Shown here: positions 9,505 through 18,927 of the stretch, in pieces
Layout of the letters: each line of letters starts with the position of its first letter
Position numbering within the stretch: the first letter of the stretch is position 1
Assembly: GCF_000153185.1 (NCBI RefSeq)
Contig: NZ_CH724149.1
Coordinates: 938,350-1,002,349 of the forward strand
From: Reinekea blandensis MED297
Lineage (GTDB): Bacteria; Pseudomonadota; Gammaproteobacteria; Pseudomonadales; Natronospirillaceae
Length of the DNA stretch: 64,000 bases
Direction: 5' to 3'
The notes under the pieces: model-generated
The model's database searches: none
Told to the model about the DNA's origin: nothing
The model's input: only the letters and a program-made list of their open reading frames with translations
Translations under genes and position numbers: made by a program

Positions 9505-10284
9505 ATGAATACGAAGCTTTTGATAAGTGCTGCCCTTATGGGCGGCACTTTTGCGTTTACCGGACCGGTATTTTCTGCCGGAGTCCCAATCGAACAGTCG
9601 CAGGCTGACCATGTTGCGACCTCTGACAATGCGGTGCCACTTAACCGGCAGCAACCAGGTAACTCCGCTGATTCTGCGCTGATTGAGTCTCTGTTGTTTC
9701 AGATACAGGATTTACAGTCCCAGGTCGCTGAACAGCGTGGCATCATCGATGAACTGAGCTATCAGGTTCAGATCCTTCAGCAGGAGCAGAAACAGCGTTA
9801 CGTCGATCTCGACAAGCGTATTCAGCAATTGCAGGAGCAGGTTGCGAACGCCCCAGCGGTGTCATCTCCGTCTGAAAGTTTGGATGAAAGCCAGCAGGCG
9901 GCCATGACCGATGAAGAGATTCTGGCTGAGTACAATGCTGCTAAAGCGTTAATGCTCGATAAGAAGTTTGATGAATCAATCTCTAAACTGGCGATTTTTG
10001 CTAAGAAGCATCCAGACCACCCCTTAACGCCTAATGCCTGGTACTGGATCGGTGAGATTTATTTGGTGCAGCGGAACAATGAAGAGGCGCAAAATGCCTT
10101 TCAGCGCATCGTGAGCGATTATAGCGAGCACGACAAAGTGCCCGATTCTCTCTATAAACTGGGTGTCATTGCGCAACAGTCGTCACAGACTCAGCAGGCG
10201 TCAGCCTATTTCGAGCGCGTGATTCAAAATTACCCCAATACACAATCTGCAAAACTGGCGAAAGCCCGACTGGAAAGTAATTAA
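9505..10284 (+). CDS. cpoB: Cell division coordinator CpoB (YbgF)
   Basis: CpoB is a periplasmic TPR protein that coordinates peptidoglycan synthesis by PBP1B with Tol-dependent outer-membrane constriction. The ATG at 9505, 7 bases after the pal stop, gives signal peptide [18 protein letters not shown] with likely cleavage after FSA at residue 25. A longer frame starting inside pal was rejected. An N-terminal coiled coil covers about 50-105 ([20 protein letters not shown] and following). Three TPR units follow from about 140 to 259 ([20 protein letters not shown], then [20 protein letters not shown]). Length is 259. Confidence 0.95.
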   Translation: MNTKLLISAALMGGTFAFTGPVFSAGVPIEQSQADHVATSDNAVPLNRQQPGNSADSALIESLLFQIQDLQSQVAEQRGIIDELSYQVQILQQEQKQRYVDLDKRIQQLQEQVANAPAVSSPSESLDESQQAAMTDEEILAEYNAAKALMLDKKFDESISKLAIFAKKHPDHPLTPNAWYWIGEIYLVQRNNEEAQNAFQRIVSDYSEHDKVPDSLYKLGVIAQQSSQTQQASAYFERVIQNYPNTQSAKLAKARLESN

Positions 10285-10288
10285 TCCG

Positions 10289-10972
10289 ATGTCTGAAAAC
10301 AAATCGAAAGCGGTGGTGCTGTTAAGCGGCGGCCTGGATTCAACGACAGTGTTGGCTAAAGCCAAAGCCGATGGTTGCGAGGTGTACGCCTTAAGCTTTG
10401 ACTATGGGCAGCGTCATGATTCGGAGCTGGATGCGGCCCGTAAAATCGCGGCAAACGCTCAGGTAGCGGAGCATAAGATTGTTCCGATGAATCTGCGCAG
10501 TATCGGCGGTTCTGCACTGACGGACGACGCCATTGATGTGCCTGAACAGGAGTCCGAAGGCATTCCAGCGACTTATGTGCCAGCGCGTAACACCGTGTTT
10601 TTGTCGATTGCGCTGGGTTGGGCGGAAGTGATTGATGCGGACGCTATCTATATCGGTGTCAGTGCCGTTGATTATTCCGGTTATCCGGACTGTCGGCCTG
10701 AGTACATTGAAGCTTATGAGACGCTTGCAAACCTGGCGACAAAGCGCGGAGTTGAAGGGCGTCGCGTTGAAATCCGAACGCCGCTGATCAATCTGACCAA
10801 AGCGGACACGGTGAAACTGGGTCAGTCTTTGGGTGTGGATTATGCCGAGACCGTATCCTGCTACCAGGCGAATGCAAATGGTGAAGCCTGTGGTGTTTGT
10901 GATTCTTGTCGTCTTCGTAAGAAAGGGTTTGCCGATGCAGGCATGACAGATCCGACCCGTTACGCTGTTTAA
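10289..10972 (+). CDS. queC: 7-cyano-7-deazaguanine synthase QueC
   Basis: QueC converts 7-carboxy-7-deazaguanine to preQ0 with ATP and ammonia in queuosine biosynthesis. The PP-loop [13 protein letters not shown] lies near residue 13. The Zn-binding cysteines are in [20 protein letters not shown] near residue 192. Length 227 is normal. It follows cpoB by only 4 bases, so it probably sits at the end of the tol-pal transcript. The neighbour queE, which often precedes it, is missing here. Confidence 0.97.
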   Translation: MSENKSKAVVLLSGGLDSTTVLAKAKADGCEVYALSFDYGQRHDSELDAARKIAANAQVAEHKIVPMNLRSIGGSALTDDAIDVPEQESEGIPATYVPARNTVFLSIALGWAEVIDADAIYIGVSAVDYSGYPDCRPEYIEAYETLANLATKRGVEGRRVEIRTPLINLTKADTVKLGQSLGVDYAETVSCYQANANGEACGVCDSCRLRKKGFADAGMTDPTRYAV

Positions 10973-11102
10973 CGATGTTCGTCTACCGGTGTTGAGGCAT
11001 TCGAAAGCCGGTTTGGATGGGCGTGAAATGGTGTCAGCGCCGGTTCTTGGCGGATTTCTGTTCAAAAACAATGACTTGGCGAAATTTTTTTTGAAATAAG
11101 GG

Positions 11103-11130
11103 TTGCCAAGTCACAAAATTTCCATATTAT
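11103..11130 (+). promoter_or_regulatory. Promoter of the tRNA-Lys pair
   Basis: A TTGCCA -35 and a TATTAT -10 are separated by 16 bases. The -10 lies 14 bases before the first tRNA, with a GC-rich stretch (GCGCC) just after it that resembles the discriminator of stringently controlled stable-RNA promoters. Confidence 0.7.
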
Positions 11131-11144
11131 ATGCGCCTCCTTCA

Positions 11145-11220
11145 GGGTCGTTAGCTCAGTTGGTAGAGCAGTTGGCTTTTAACCAATTGGTCGCAGGTTC
11201 GAATCCTGCACGACCCACCA
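11145..11220 (+). tRNA. tRNA-Lys (anticodon TTT), copy 1
   Basis: A full 76-base cloverleaf with encoded CCA: acceptor GGGTCGT pairs with ACGACCC, the D arm is GCTC..GAGC, anticodon loop CTTTTAA has TTT at 11178-11180, and the T arm is GCAGG-TTCGAAT-CCTGC. Confidence 0.98.
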
Positions 11221-11250
11221 ATTTTTGTTGGGTTTTCTGAAGGGCACTAA

Positions 11251-11326
11251 GGGTCGTTAGCTCAGTTGGTAGAGCAGTTGGCTTTTAACCAATTGGTCGC
11301 AGGTTCGAATCCTGCACGACCCACCA
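11251..11326 (+). tRNA. tRNA-Lys (anticodon TTT), copy 2
   Basis: Identical over all 76 bases to the first copy, 30 bases downstream; anticodon TTT at 11284-11286. The two are evidently one transcript between the promoter at 11103 and the terminator at 11334. The tRNA-Lys cluster between cpoB and nadA is conserved with E. coli. Confidence 0.98.
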
Positions 11327-11333
11327 AATTTTG

Positions 11334-11362
11334 AAAAGGAGAGCCGAGGCTCTCCTTTTTTT
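11334..11362 (+). terminator. Terminator of the tRNA-Lys transcript
   Basis: The GGAGAGC / GCTCTCC stem has a CGAG loop, is flanked by A-run and T-run (seven T), and starts 8 bases past the second tRNA. Confidence 0.92.
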
Positions 11363-11455
11363 ATGGCGATAACAAACCCTGAGTCTTGATTCTGTTCATT
11401 GCCACCCGCATTTAGAACGCTAAGATAGACGTCTTAATACAGAGTTGGTACCCCG

Positions 11456-12508
11456 ATGACAAACAAAGTAACGCTTGCAGATCTGAAAGTTAATTTTGAA
11501 ATTCCGATAGCAGAGCGTACCAGTGAGTTGTCTCCGTCTGAAGTTGACGCCTATCAGTCGCAGATTAAGCAGCTATTAAAAGATAATGACGCTACCTTGG
11601 TTGCGCATTATTACTGTGATCCGCTGGTGCAGGCGATGGCGGAGGCATCAGGCGGCTTTATTGGTGATTCGCTCGAAATGGCACGTTATGGACGGGATGT
11701 TGATGCTTCTACTGTCGTTGTAGCAGGCGTGCGATTCATGGGCGAAACCGCAAAAATCTTAAGTCCGGACAAGCGCGTACTGATGCCAACTCTGGAAGCG
11801 ACCTGTTCATTGGACCTAGGCTGTCCGGAAGACGAGTTTTCGAAGTTCTGCGATGAACATCCAGACCGAACGGTGGTTGTCTACGCAAATACCTCGGCCG
11901 CAGTTAAAGCACGGGCCGACTGGGTGGTTACCTCGAGTATCGCCCTGGATGTGGTCGATCACCTGGATCGCCAAGGTGAAAAAATTCTCTGGGCGCCGGA
12001 TCAGCATTTAGGGGCTTACATTCAAAAGCAGACCGGTGCTGATATGTTGCTCTGGAACGGCAGCTGTATCGTGCATGAAGAGTTCCGAGCCAAAGGGCTT
12101 GCCGATATGAAGGCCATGTACCCAGAAGCGGCCGTCTTGGTCCATCCGGAGTCGCCTGAAGCTGTGGTTGCATTAGCCGATGTTGTTGGATCGACGACGC
12201 AACTGATCAATGCCTCTGAAACGATGGACAATCCCCAGTTCATCGTTGCAACGGATCGAGGCATTTTTTACAAGATGCAGCAGCGATCGCCGCATAAATC
12301 CTTCATTGAAGCGCCCACCGCAGGGCAGGGTGCCCATTGTCGTTCCTGTGCGCATTGCCCCTGGATGGCAATGAACGACCTGCAACGGATTAAGGCTGAA
12401 CTGGAGCGCCCGGCCAATGAAATTCACGTCGCGGACGACCTCATTAATCGGGCTCGGGTACCATTGAACCGAATGCTGGACTTTGCTGATCAGTTGAAAC
12501 GGGCATAA
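11456..12508 (+). CDS. nadA: Quinolinate synthase A
   Basis: NadA condenses iminoaspartate with dihydroxyacetone phosphate to quinolinate in de novo NAD synthesis, using a 4Fe-4S cluster. The core motif [13 protein letters not shown] is near residue 50. Cluster-type cysteines occur in [21 protein letters not shown] and [13 protein letters not shown]. Length 350 fits the class with an N-terminal extension. It has its own leader after the tRNA terminator. The last 19 bases overlap the convergent M48 protease gene. Confidence 0.97.
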   Translation: MTNKVTLADLKVNFEIPIAERTSELSPSEVDAYQSQIKQLLKDNDATLVAHYYCDPLVQAMAEASGGFIGDSLEMARYGRDVDASTVVVAGVRFMGETAKILSPDKRVLMPTLEATCSLDLGCPEDEFSKFCDEHPDRTVVVYANTSAAVKARADWVVTSSIALDVVDHLDRQGEKILWAPDQHLGAYIQKQTGADMLLWNGSCIVHEEFRAKGLADMKAMYPEAAVLVHPESPEAVVALADVVGSTTQLINASETMDNPQFIVATDRGIFYKMQQRSPHKSFIEAPTAGQGAHCRSCAHCPWMAMNDLQRIKAELERPANEIHVADDLINRARVPLNRMLDFADQLKRA

Positions 12509-13776
12509 CGGCGGCTGTACAGCTTGAGCTGATTAGACAGGCGTGCGGATTGAGCCGTGTCTTTAGTCGTTTTTGTTTCATCTTTCAGAAACTGCAGGGC
12601 GGCCTCTTCGCGACCCGATTGCCAAAGCATCTGAGCGTGCAGCTGCGACCATTGAGGGTGCGCACACTCTTGTGCCGATTGAGTGAGTACATCCAGCGCG
12701 TCCAGCGTCATCAGTTGTCGATCTTTGATTTTTAAGGCTTCTGCAAGGGTTTCACAACGATCTGAATCCGCTACTGCCAGCAGGTCAACGTAGGCTGGAA
12801 AAAAGTCTGGATACAGTTGAATCATACGGGTTAGTTCGTCCCGGTATGTTTCTGCTGAGTCGGTCAATCGAGCTTGTATCAAGCGCAAGCTGGGACGAGT
12901 GTTGACCATGGTGCTCTCCAGCCTGGATAGGATGCTTTTTTGACGCTCTTGAGTCTCCCGTGGACTCAGATTTTTCTGCAAGCTCAGTCCGAGCAATTCA
13001 AACTCAGCATTCAGTGCTATTGCTGACGGTGCTGGCTGATAACTCCGACCACTGAGGTTGGACGCACGGTTTCTGCCTAAAGGGTGAGAACGCAGAAACT
13101 CAAGTTGTCCGCCTGAAGCGCTGAGTTCATCCAGTCGGCGAAAAAATCGACGTCCGGCTTCCGGGTCCAGATCGGCATTGATCAGGATTTCCTGCGCGAG
13201 CTGATCCGCTTCCGTTTCCATCGCACGACTGAAACTCAGTTGATCTTGTCGGCTGATGGCGAGCGAGCTGAGCAGGGTAGCATTTGCGGCTTCAGGGTTT
13301 TCGCCGGCCAACAGGATGGTAAGCAGAACACCGCCGGCAATGGTCAGTAGCTGTTGCTTATTGTCCTGCTGAATGCGCGAGAAGTGATCAAGCCCGATAT
13401 GGGCCATTTCATGCGCGATAACCGATGCCAGTTCAGCCTGATCTTCGGCGGAGAGGAACAGTCCGGAGTTGATGCCGATCAGGTTGCCGGGCATCGCAAA
13501 GGCATTGATGCGACGGTCTCGAATGGGAAGTATGATCGTTGGTCCGATTGGGTCCTGACTGCTCAGGTTCAGGTCCAGATAAGCCTGCTCCAACCAATAG
13601 GCCAGGTGATGATCATTGATTAGCTGCCCCTGTCGATTGAGCGCTCGAACGGCGTAATCGCGAAAATCCGCTGATTCGGTCGAAGACCAGCCAAAACTCT
13701 GATCGCCGAAATCGGCCAGTGTCGTGGTTGGGATGAGCAGGAGGGTTGTCAGCAAGGTGTGGATCAGGAATTTCAT
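12490..13776 (-). CDS. Periplasmic M48-family metalloprotease, BepA-like
   Basis: This is probably a BepA/YfgC-type zinc protease acting in outer-membrane protein quality control. The ATG at 13776 gives signal peptide [20 protein letters not shown], cleaved before ADFGDQ. An alternative GTG at 13797 adds seven residues and has a slightly better ribosome site. HEMAH at about residues 122-126 binds zinc, and METEADQLA supplies the third ligand. The C-terminal half is helical and repeat-like, consistent with TPRs. At 428 residues it is a little shorter than E. coli BepA (487). The order nadA-protease-TusA-perM-prxQ is that of pseudomonads. Confidence 0.88.
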   Translation of the reverse strand: MKFLIHTLLTTLLLIPTTTLADFGDQSFGWSSTESADFRDYAVRALNRQGQLINDHHLAYWLEQAYLDLNLSSQDPIGPTIILPIRDRRINAFAMPGNLIGINSGLFLSAEDQAELASVIAHEMAHIGLDHFSRIQQDNKQQLLTIAGGVLLTILLAGENPEAANATLLSSLAISRQDQLSFSRAMETEADQLAQEILINADLDPEAGRRFFRRLDELSASGGQLEFLRSHPLGRNRASNLSGRSYQPAPSAIALNAEFELLGLSLQKNLSPRETQERQKSILSRLESTMVNTRPSLRLIQARLTDSAETYRDELTRMIQLYPDFFPAYVDLLAVADSDRCETLAEALKIKDRQLMTLDALDVLTQSAQECAHPQWSQLHAQMLWQSGREEAALQFLKDETKTTKDTAQSARLSNQLKLYSRRYARFN

Positions 13777-13869
13777 ACAACGGGATAGTCGACTCACGGA
13801 TTCTCAGATACCATCTTATCCTGTTAGCAGACAGTAAATATCAACCCCTTGTAATTGACTTGTAAAACA

Positions 13870-14097
13870 ATGACCCAAATCTTAGTGGACGCAAGCGAGT
13901 TGCGTTGCCCATTGCCCTTATTGAAACTGAAGCAGGCGTTGGCGCAAGTGCAAATCGGCGATGAAGTCGTGTTGTTGGCGACCGACGCTGGTTCCTGCCG
14001 GGATGTGCCGGCATTCGTCGCTTTGACCGCCCATCAGCTTATATCGCAACAGGAAACGGATGGTCAGTACCGTTTCGCTGTGCAGAAAGGAGAATGA
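13870..14097 (+). CDS. TusA/SirA-family sulfur carrier-like protein
   Basis: A small (75-residue) cytoplasmic protein with the family CPxP motif, LRCPLPLLKLKQ near residue 10, whose Cys normally carries persulfide sulfur. The ATG at 13870 was chosen over a TTG 15 bases upstream because it gives the typical short lead into the motif. The pseudomonad protein at this map position (PA1006) has been linked to molybdenum-enzyme function, so a role in sulfur delivery distinct from tRNA thiolation is plausible; that is inference. A second paralogue with CPEP lies at 37876. The stop overlaps the next ATG. Confidence 0.85.
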   Translation: MTQILVDASELRCPLPLLKLKQALAQVQIGDEVVLLATDAGSCRDVPAFVALTAHQLISQQETDGQYRFAVQKGE

Positions 14098-15200
14098 CAT
14101 TGAAAATTTATCGGGTCGTTTCGGACTTTTTCCATCGGTATTTTTCCGACGAAGAAGCCGTCATCGTATTCCTGCTGTTTCTCATCTGCTTCATTCTTAT
14201 TTACATGTTTGGCGGCATTCTGACGCCACTGCTGGCCGCTGTAATTTTGTCGTACCTGCTGTCACCGTTGGTCGACAAGCTGCAGTCCTATAGGGTGCCG
14301 CATGGGCTGTCGGTGATCATCGTGTTTTTAGTGTTCTTCGGTGTGCTTCTGGTCAGTTTGCTGACCATGGTGCCAGCACTGATTAAACAGATATCGGCTT
14401 TGGTGTCTGATGTCCCCGGAATGATGCGAACCTTTCAAAGCCAGCTGGAGTTGTTACCTGAAAAGTATCCGGACCTGCTTTCTCAGGAGCTGGTCGGGCA
14501 TTGGAGTGGCAGTCTCGATCTGAGCCAGATCGGTCAGCAGCTATCGGCGTGGTTGCCGAACGTAGTGAGTTTTTCGTTGAATACCTTACCTGCCATTATC
14601 AGTGTGCTGATCTATGTGATTGTCGTCCCGCTGATGGTGTTTTTCATTTTGAAAGACCGTGACGAGCTTTGGTCCGGGTTTAAATCGATGCTGCCGGATC
14701 AGCGACGACTGATGAACGAAATTGCCATCGAAATGAACCAGCAGATTGCTAACTACATACGCGGTAAAGCCATCGAGATAATCATTGTTGGTGGCGTGAC
14801 CTTTATTACCTTCACGCTATTAGGGCTGAACTATGCGGCGCTGTTAAGTGTTCTGGTGGGTTTTTCGGTACTCATCCCCTATATCGGTGCCACTGTGGTG
14901 ACCATCCCGGTATTTGCCATCGGGGTGTTCCAATGGGGCTTCGCTCCGGAGCTGTACTGGGTTCTGATTGCCTACCTGGTGATTCAGGTGCTGGATGGCA
15001 ACGTACTGGTGCCGCTGCTGTTTTCTGAGGCGGTCAACCTGCACCCGGTCTCAATTATCGCCGCGGTGCTTGTCTTTGGCGGTTTGTGGGGGTTCTGGGG
15101 TATCTTTTTTGCCATACCGCTGGCGACGTTGGTCAAAGCCATCGTTAATGCCTGGCCGTCGTCGGTGATTTCAGATCCGACGGAACCCGCCGACCCCTGA
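14094..15200 (+). CDS. AI-2E family transporter / PerM-like permease
   Basis: An inner-membrane protein of 368 residues with about eight helices: a pair near 20-75, a large loop about 90-165, then pairs through SVLIYVIVVPLMVFFILKDR, the ITFTLLGLNYAALLSVLVGF segment, and LVIQVLDGNVLVPLLFSEAV. The last segment is a family signature. The substrate of PerM-like members is not established; the AI-2 name comes from one distant relative. It is translationally coupled to the TusA-like gene (ATGA overlap). Confidence 0.88.
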   Translation: MTLKIYRVVSDFFHRYFSDEEAVIVFLLFLICFILIYMFGGILTPLLAAVILSYLLSPLVDKLQSYRVPHGLSVIIVFLVFFGVLLVSLLTMVPALIKQISALVSDVPGMMRTFQSQLELLPEKYPDLLSQELVGHWSGSLDLSQIGQQLSAWLPNVVSFSLNTLPAIISVLIYVIVVPLMVFFILKDRDELWSGFKSMLPDQRRLMNEIAIEMNQQIANYIRGKAIEIIIVGGVTFITFTLLGLNYAALLSVLVGFSVLIPYIGATVVTIPVFAIGVFQWGFAPELYWVLIAYLVIQVLDGNVLVPLLFSEAVNLHPVSIIAAVLVFGGLWGFWGIFFAIPLATLVKAIVNAWPSSVISDPTEPADP

Positions 15201-15201
15201 G

Positions 15202-15230
15202 GGCTGACCGACCCGGTCAGCCGGTTTTTT
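15202..15230 (+). terminator. Terminator after the PerM-like gene
   Basis: A perfect 9-bp stem, GGCTGACCG and CGGTCAGCC, with an ACC loop, then GG and six T. The 3' arm covers the stop codon of the convergent prxQ gene, so the same DNA serves both units. Confidence 0.88.
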
Positions 15231-15705
15231 GAGAGTCTGCAGCCTCGCCCGATTCCAGAATGTCGATGACGTCGTGTACGTGATTGCGTACTTCCACGTT
15301 ACGCCACTCTCGAATCAGGTGACCCCGTTCGTCCAATAAAAAACTGGATCGACACAAGCTGGTGATGGGTTTGCCAAACAGCAGCTTTTCTCTCAGAACG
15401 CCAAATAACTCGCATAACCGACCATCTTCGTCGGAAATGAGCTCAAAGGGTAAGGCCTGGGCTTCTTTAAAGGATTCATGGTCTTCCAATGAGTCGCGAC
15501 TGACTCCGAAAACCAGCGTATTTTGTCGCCGGAATCGCTGATAGTTAGCGGCAAAATCCTGGTTTTCGATTGTGCAGGCGGGGGTGTGATCTTTCGGGTA
15601 AAAGTACAGCAGAATCTTATGACCCTGTAAGGCCCTGAGTTGGACGTTTTTATGACTCGTGGCCGGAACGATAAAGTCTGGAACTGAATCGCCTACCTGG
15701 ATCAT
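15217..15705 (-). CDS. Thioredoxin-dependent peroxiredoxin (BCP/PrxQ type)
   Basis: A cytoplasmic thiol peroxidase of 162 residues reducing hydrogen peroxide and organic peroxides. The fold motif YFYPKDHTPACTIE places the peroxidatic Cys at residue 44. The resolving Cys five residues later, present in E. coli Bcp, is absent (Gln here); other Cys occur in GRLCELFG and SLCRSS. The resolving mechanism may therefore differ. The gene is divergent from dapA. In pseudomonads gcvR lies between them, but there is no such gene in this gap. Confidence 0.9.
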   Translation of the reverse strand: MIQVGDSVPDFIVPATSHKNVQLRALQGHKILLYFYPKDHTPACTIENQDFAANYQRFRRQNTLVFGVSRDSLEDHESFKEAQALPFELISDEDGRLCELFGVLREKLLFGKPITSLCRSSFLLDERGHLIREWRNVEVRNHVHDVIDILESGEAADSQKTG

Positions 15706-15855
15706 AGTTTGCCTCCTGAGTGTGGGTTTTTCTGGTTGTTTTTTAAACGCTCAGCAGTTCAGTATGGCCCAAATCCTGATTTTCGCCAGTAATACGCTTG
15801 TGCAAGCCAGAGCCCGTCAGTACCATTGCAGGCATCGCGATGGAGAGTTGAAGTT

Positions 15856-16731
15856 ATGATCACCGGCAGTTTGGTTGCCCTTGTTACTCCGATGAATGCT
15901 GATGGTTCAGTCGATTGGCAGAGTCTGGAAAATCTAATTGAATTTCATGTAGAAAACGACACCGCAGCGATCGTTATCGTTGGTACGACCGGTGAGTCCG
16001 CCACGCTGGATATGAACGAGCATGAAGCGGTCATTAAGTTTGGTGTTGAGAAGTCAGCCGGACGCATTCCTGTCATTGCCGGGACCGGTGGTAATTCTAC
16101 GGCCGAGGCCATTCATCTGACCACGGCTGCCAAACGGGTCGGTGCCGACGCAGCGCTGATTGTCACACCTTATTACAACAAGCCTTCTCAGGAAGGGTTG
16201 TATCAGCATTTCCGGGCCATCGCAGAAGCCGTCGATATTCCTCAGATTCTATACAATGTTCCCGGCCGGACGGCCTGCGACCTTTTACCTGAGACTGTTT
16301 TGCGTCTGGTTGATGTTCCTAACATCATCGGCATTAAAGAAGCCACGGGCGATCTTGACCGGGCACGTACTCTGATTGAGCAGGTGCCGGATGATTTCGC
16401 TGTATACAGTGGCGACGACGCCACTGCGTTGGAACTGATTTTACTGGGTGGTCACGGGGACATATCCGTGACCGCAAACGTCTCACCGAAGGCGATGGCC
16501 AGCATGTGCAAAGCTGCGCTTGAAAAAAATGAAGAGCTGGCCCGACGATTAAACGACTCGTTAATGCCGCTGCACACCAAGCTTTTTGTTGAAGCCAATC
16601 CGGTGCCGGTGAAGTGGGCATTGAACCTGATGGGATTAATCCCGAATGGTATCCGACTGCCATTGGTTTGGTTGGACGAAAAACATCATGAAGCGGTGAC
16701 CAAGGCGATGATGGAGTCTGGAATCCTATAA
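15856..16731 (+). CDS. dapA: 4-hydroxy-tetrahydrodipicolinate synthase
   Basis: DapA condenses aspartate semialdehyde and pyruvate in the lysine/diaminopimelate pathway. The ATG at 15856, with GGAGAG ribosome site 8 bases upstream, gives [14 protein letters not shown] and 291 residues. Schiff-base Lys falls at residue 161 in GIKEATGD, as in E. coli. [12 protein letters not shown] carries the catalytic Tyr, and TTGESATL the substrate-binding loop. The stop overlaps the next ATG (TAATG). A weak TTGTGC/TACCAT promoter with 17-base spacing lies at 15797-15825. Confidence 0.97.
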   Translation: MITGSLVALVTPMNADGSVDWQSLENLIEFHVENDTAAIVIVGTTGESATLDMNEHEAVIKFGVEKSAGRIPVIAGTGGNSTAEAIHLTTAAKRVGADAALIVTPYYNKPSQEGLYQHFRAIAEAVDIPQILYNVPGRTACDLLPETVLRLVDVPNIIGIKEATGDLDRARTLIEQVPDDFAVYSGDDATALELILLGGHGDISVTANVSPKAMASMCKAALEKNEELARRLNDSLMPLHTKLFVEANPVPVKWALNLMGLIPNGIRLPLVWLDEKHHEAVTKAMMESGIL

Positions 16732-17300
16732 TGAGCAATCGTCGATTCTTAACCGCTATTACGGTGAGCGCGTTGTGGCTCGCCGGGTGCGCGTCTGACC
16801 CTGTCTATGTCAGCTACACCCATCCGGAAAACAGCGACCGCGATTGGTACCCCATTCCGGCGGATGCCCCTTCCCAGGTAGAAGTTTCTGACCCAGAGGT
16901 GCCAAGAGTTACATTGAGTGAACCTCTCGATACCGACACTCAAACCGAGGCCGGTGCACTGAGCGTGGTTCGTCGTTCAGACAGTCTCGGCAATGAAACA
17001 TTGCTCATGAATCGTCGTCCTGGCACGGCCTGGGAAGTAATGAACACCGCGCTGACGGCGTTGGACTTGACGGTCTCTGATCGGAACCGGGAAGAATACC
17101 GCTTTGAAATCACGCTTGGTGAGGACCGTACCGGTCTGTTCTCCTTTTTTCAGCAGGCGGAGCGTCTGAACATCGTTCTGATTCCTCAGGGCGTCGAGAC
17201 CATCGTCGCCATTGAAGGTGAAAACGACGAGGTTCCGGAGTCCGACGCCGCGAGCGACATCATTGACCGATTGTTGAAACATTTCCAGACGACAGGCTGA
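16731..17300 (+). CDS. bamC: Outer membrane assembly lipoprotein BamC-like (short form)
   Basis: A lipoprotein with lipobox LAGC (Cys 20). The residues after it resemble the unstructured BamC N-terminus, and one helix-grip-like domain is visible (about 85-185, RRPGTAWEVMNTALTALDL). At 189 residues it is much shorter than E. coli BamC (344) and appears to hold only one of the two C-terminal domains. Position directly after dapA and before purC is the conserved bamC place. Role in the BAM complex is inferred from synteny and the lipoprotein signal. Confidence 0.78.
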   Translation: MSNRRFLTAITVSALWLAGCASDPVYVSYTHPENSDRDWYPIPADAPSQVEVSDPEVPRVTLSEPLDTDTQTEAGALSVVRRSDSLGNETLLMNRRPGTAWEVMNTALTALDLTVSDRNREEYRFEITLGEDRTGLFSFFQQAERLNIVLIPQGVETIVAIEGENDEVPESDAASDIIDRLLKHFQTTG

Positions 17301-17302
17301 TT

Positions 17303-18070
17303 ATGCGCGTTGCATCATTGGGCAGCGGAAGTAAGGGCAATGCCACGTTGCTGGAAGCAGCCGGTGACTATTTTCTGGTCGATTGCGGTTTTGGTTTGAA
17401 AGAGATCGAGGCCCGGCTAAGGAATCGCGGGGTTCACCCCGATGAGCTCAAAGGCATACTGGTGACCCATGAACACGGTGATCACATCAAAGGCGCACCG
17501 ATGTTGGCTAATCGATATCAGATACCGCTCTGGACAACCTATGGCACCGCGCGACATCTGAAGCGAGAAGTGCCAACGTTGCACCGCTTTATGCCAAACA
17601 CCCGCTTGTCGCTCGGGCAGCTTGAAGTCGAAACGGTGACGGTGCCACATGACAGTGCAGAGCCCAGCCAATTCTTATTTCGACATCAGGGACTGACCTT
17701 TGGGTTGTTGACCGATTTAGGCTCTATCACACCCCGGGTTCGTCACGCGTACCATGAATGTCAGTTGCTGATGCTTGAGTGTAATCATGACCCCAATATG
17801 CTGCAGAATGGCCCCTATCCACCCAGTTTGAAACGCCGGGTGGGCGGCAATTTCGGTCATCTCAGCAACGACCAGGCCGCCGAACTGCTGACTTGTGTGA
17901 ATCGGTCGGTGTTAGAACGAGTACTGGTGTCCCATATCAGCGAACAGAACAACGATACAGCATTGGCGTTGGATACGTTGGCACCGGTGTTGGACGGCAC
18001 TGAAACAGACACAGAAATATTGACTCAACAGGATGGATGCGACTGGCACGTGCTTCGGCATGGCGGTTAA
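17303..18070 (+). CDS. MBL-fold metallo-hydrolase (YycJ/WalJ-like)
   Basis: A cytoplasmic metallo-beta-lactamase-fold enzyme of 255 residues. The family start MRVASLGSGSKGNATLL, metal motif THEHGDH (near residue 54), LLMLECNHD and FGHLSNDQAAELL (His ligand) match the YycJ/WalJ group, thought to act as exonucleases in DNA repair. The exact substrate is unknown. It starts 2 bases after bamC and precedes purC, the same order as in pseudomonads. Confidence 0.88.
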   Translation: MRVASLGSGSKGNATLLEAAGDYFLVDCGFGLKEIEARLRNRGVHPDELKGILVTHEHGDHIKGAPMLANRYQIPLWTTYGTARHLKREVPTLHRFMPNTRLSLGQLEVETVTVPHDSAEPSQFLFRHQGLTFGLLTDLGSITPRVRHAYHECQLLMLECNHDPNMLQNGPYPPSLKRRVGGNFGHLSNDQAAELLTCVNRSVLERVLVSHISEQNNDTALALDTLAPVLDGTETDTEILTQQDGCDWHVLRHGG

Positions 18071-18108
18071 AATTGCGTCCGTAATTCGTGACACAGCGAG
18101 GAATCACG

Positions 18109-18819
18109 ATGGAAAAGACTGGCATTCTGTATGCAGGTAAAGCAAAGACGGTACACACCACCGCAGACCGTGATCTGATGGTGTTGGAGTTCCGGGACGA
18201 CACAACAGCGTTTGATGGAGAAAAGACGGAAGCGTTGGCGGATAAGGGCCGGGTGAACAACCTGTTCAACGCCTTTGTTATGCAGAAACTTCAGGACGCA
18301 GGCATCGAGACTCATTACGTGAAAACGCTGTCGGATCATGAGTCGTTGGTTCGCAACCTGAAGATGATGCCTGTCGAATGTGTGGTTCGTAACCGCGCCG
18401 CTGGCAGTTTGGTTCGCCGTCTGGGTGTTGAAGAAGGTCAGGAACTGACGCCGCCGGTCTTTGAGTTCTTCCTCAAAAATGACCAACTGCACGATCCGAT
18501 GATCAACGATTTCCACATTCTCAGCTTCGGTTGGGCGACGGAAGCGCAGATTGCTGAGATGAAATCTCTGACCTTCCGCGTGAACGACGTCTTGAAATCC
18601 TTGTTTGCCGATGGTGATTTGATTCTGGTGGACTATAAGCTTGAGTTTGGTGTGTTTGATGGCCGCGTCGTCCTGGGTGACGAGTTTTCACCGGATGGTT
18701 GCCGTCTGTGGGACGCCAAAACCATGGAAAAGATGGATAAAGACCGGTTCCGTCAGGGGCTGGGAAGCGTCGTTGAAAGTTACATGGAAGTCGGGCGCCG
18801 GATCGGGGTTCAGTTCTGA
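18109..18819 (+). CDS. purC: Phosphoribosylaminoimidazole-succinocarboxamide synthase
   Basis: PurC joins CAIR and aspartate to SAICAR in purine synthesis. [34 protein letters not shown] and the [12 protein letters not shown]-type motif (here [13 protein letters not shown]) are characteristic. The ATG at 18109 has a GAGGA ribosome site and gives 236 residues (E. coli 237). A GTG seven codons upstream is possible but less likely. Confidence 0.97.
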   Translation: MEKTGILYAGKAKTVHTTADRDLMVLEFRDDTTAFDGEKTEALADKGRVNNLFNAFVMQKLQDAGIETHYVKTLSDHESLVRNLKMMPVECVVRNRAAGSLVRRLGVEEGQELTPPVFEFFLKNDQLHDPMINDFHILSFGWATEAQIAEMKSLTFRVNDVLKSLFADGDLILVDYKLEFGVFDGRVVLGDEFSPDGCRLWDAKTMEKMDKDRFRQGLGSVVESYMEVGRRIGVQF

Positions 18820-18927
18820 TTCAGTTTTGTCGTTTAGTATAGAATCGGTACGCTCATTGCATCGAGCTCGGTTTACTTCTACATTTTAAGAGTCTTTGAC
18901 TCAGACTAATCATGAGAGGGTATAAAC

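Noticed and set aside
11145-11326. Duplicated tRNA-Lys as an assembly artefact
   Set aside because: The spacers differ and tandem copies are normal at this conserved locus; the same applies to tRNA-Asn.
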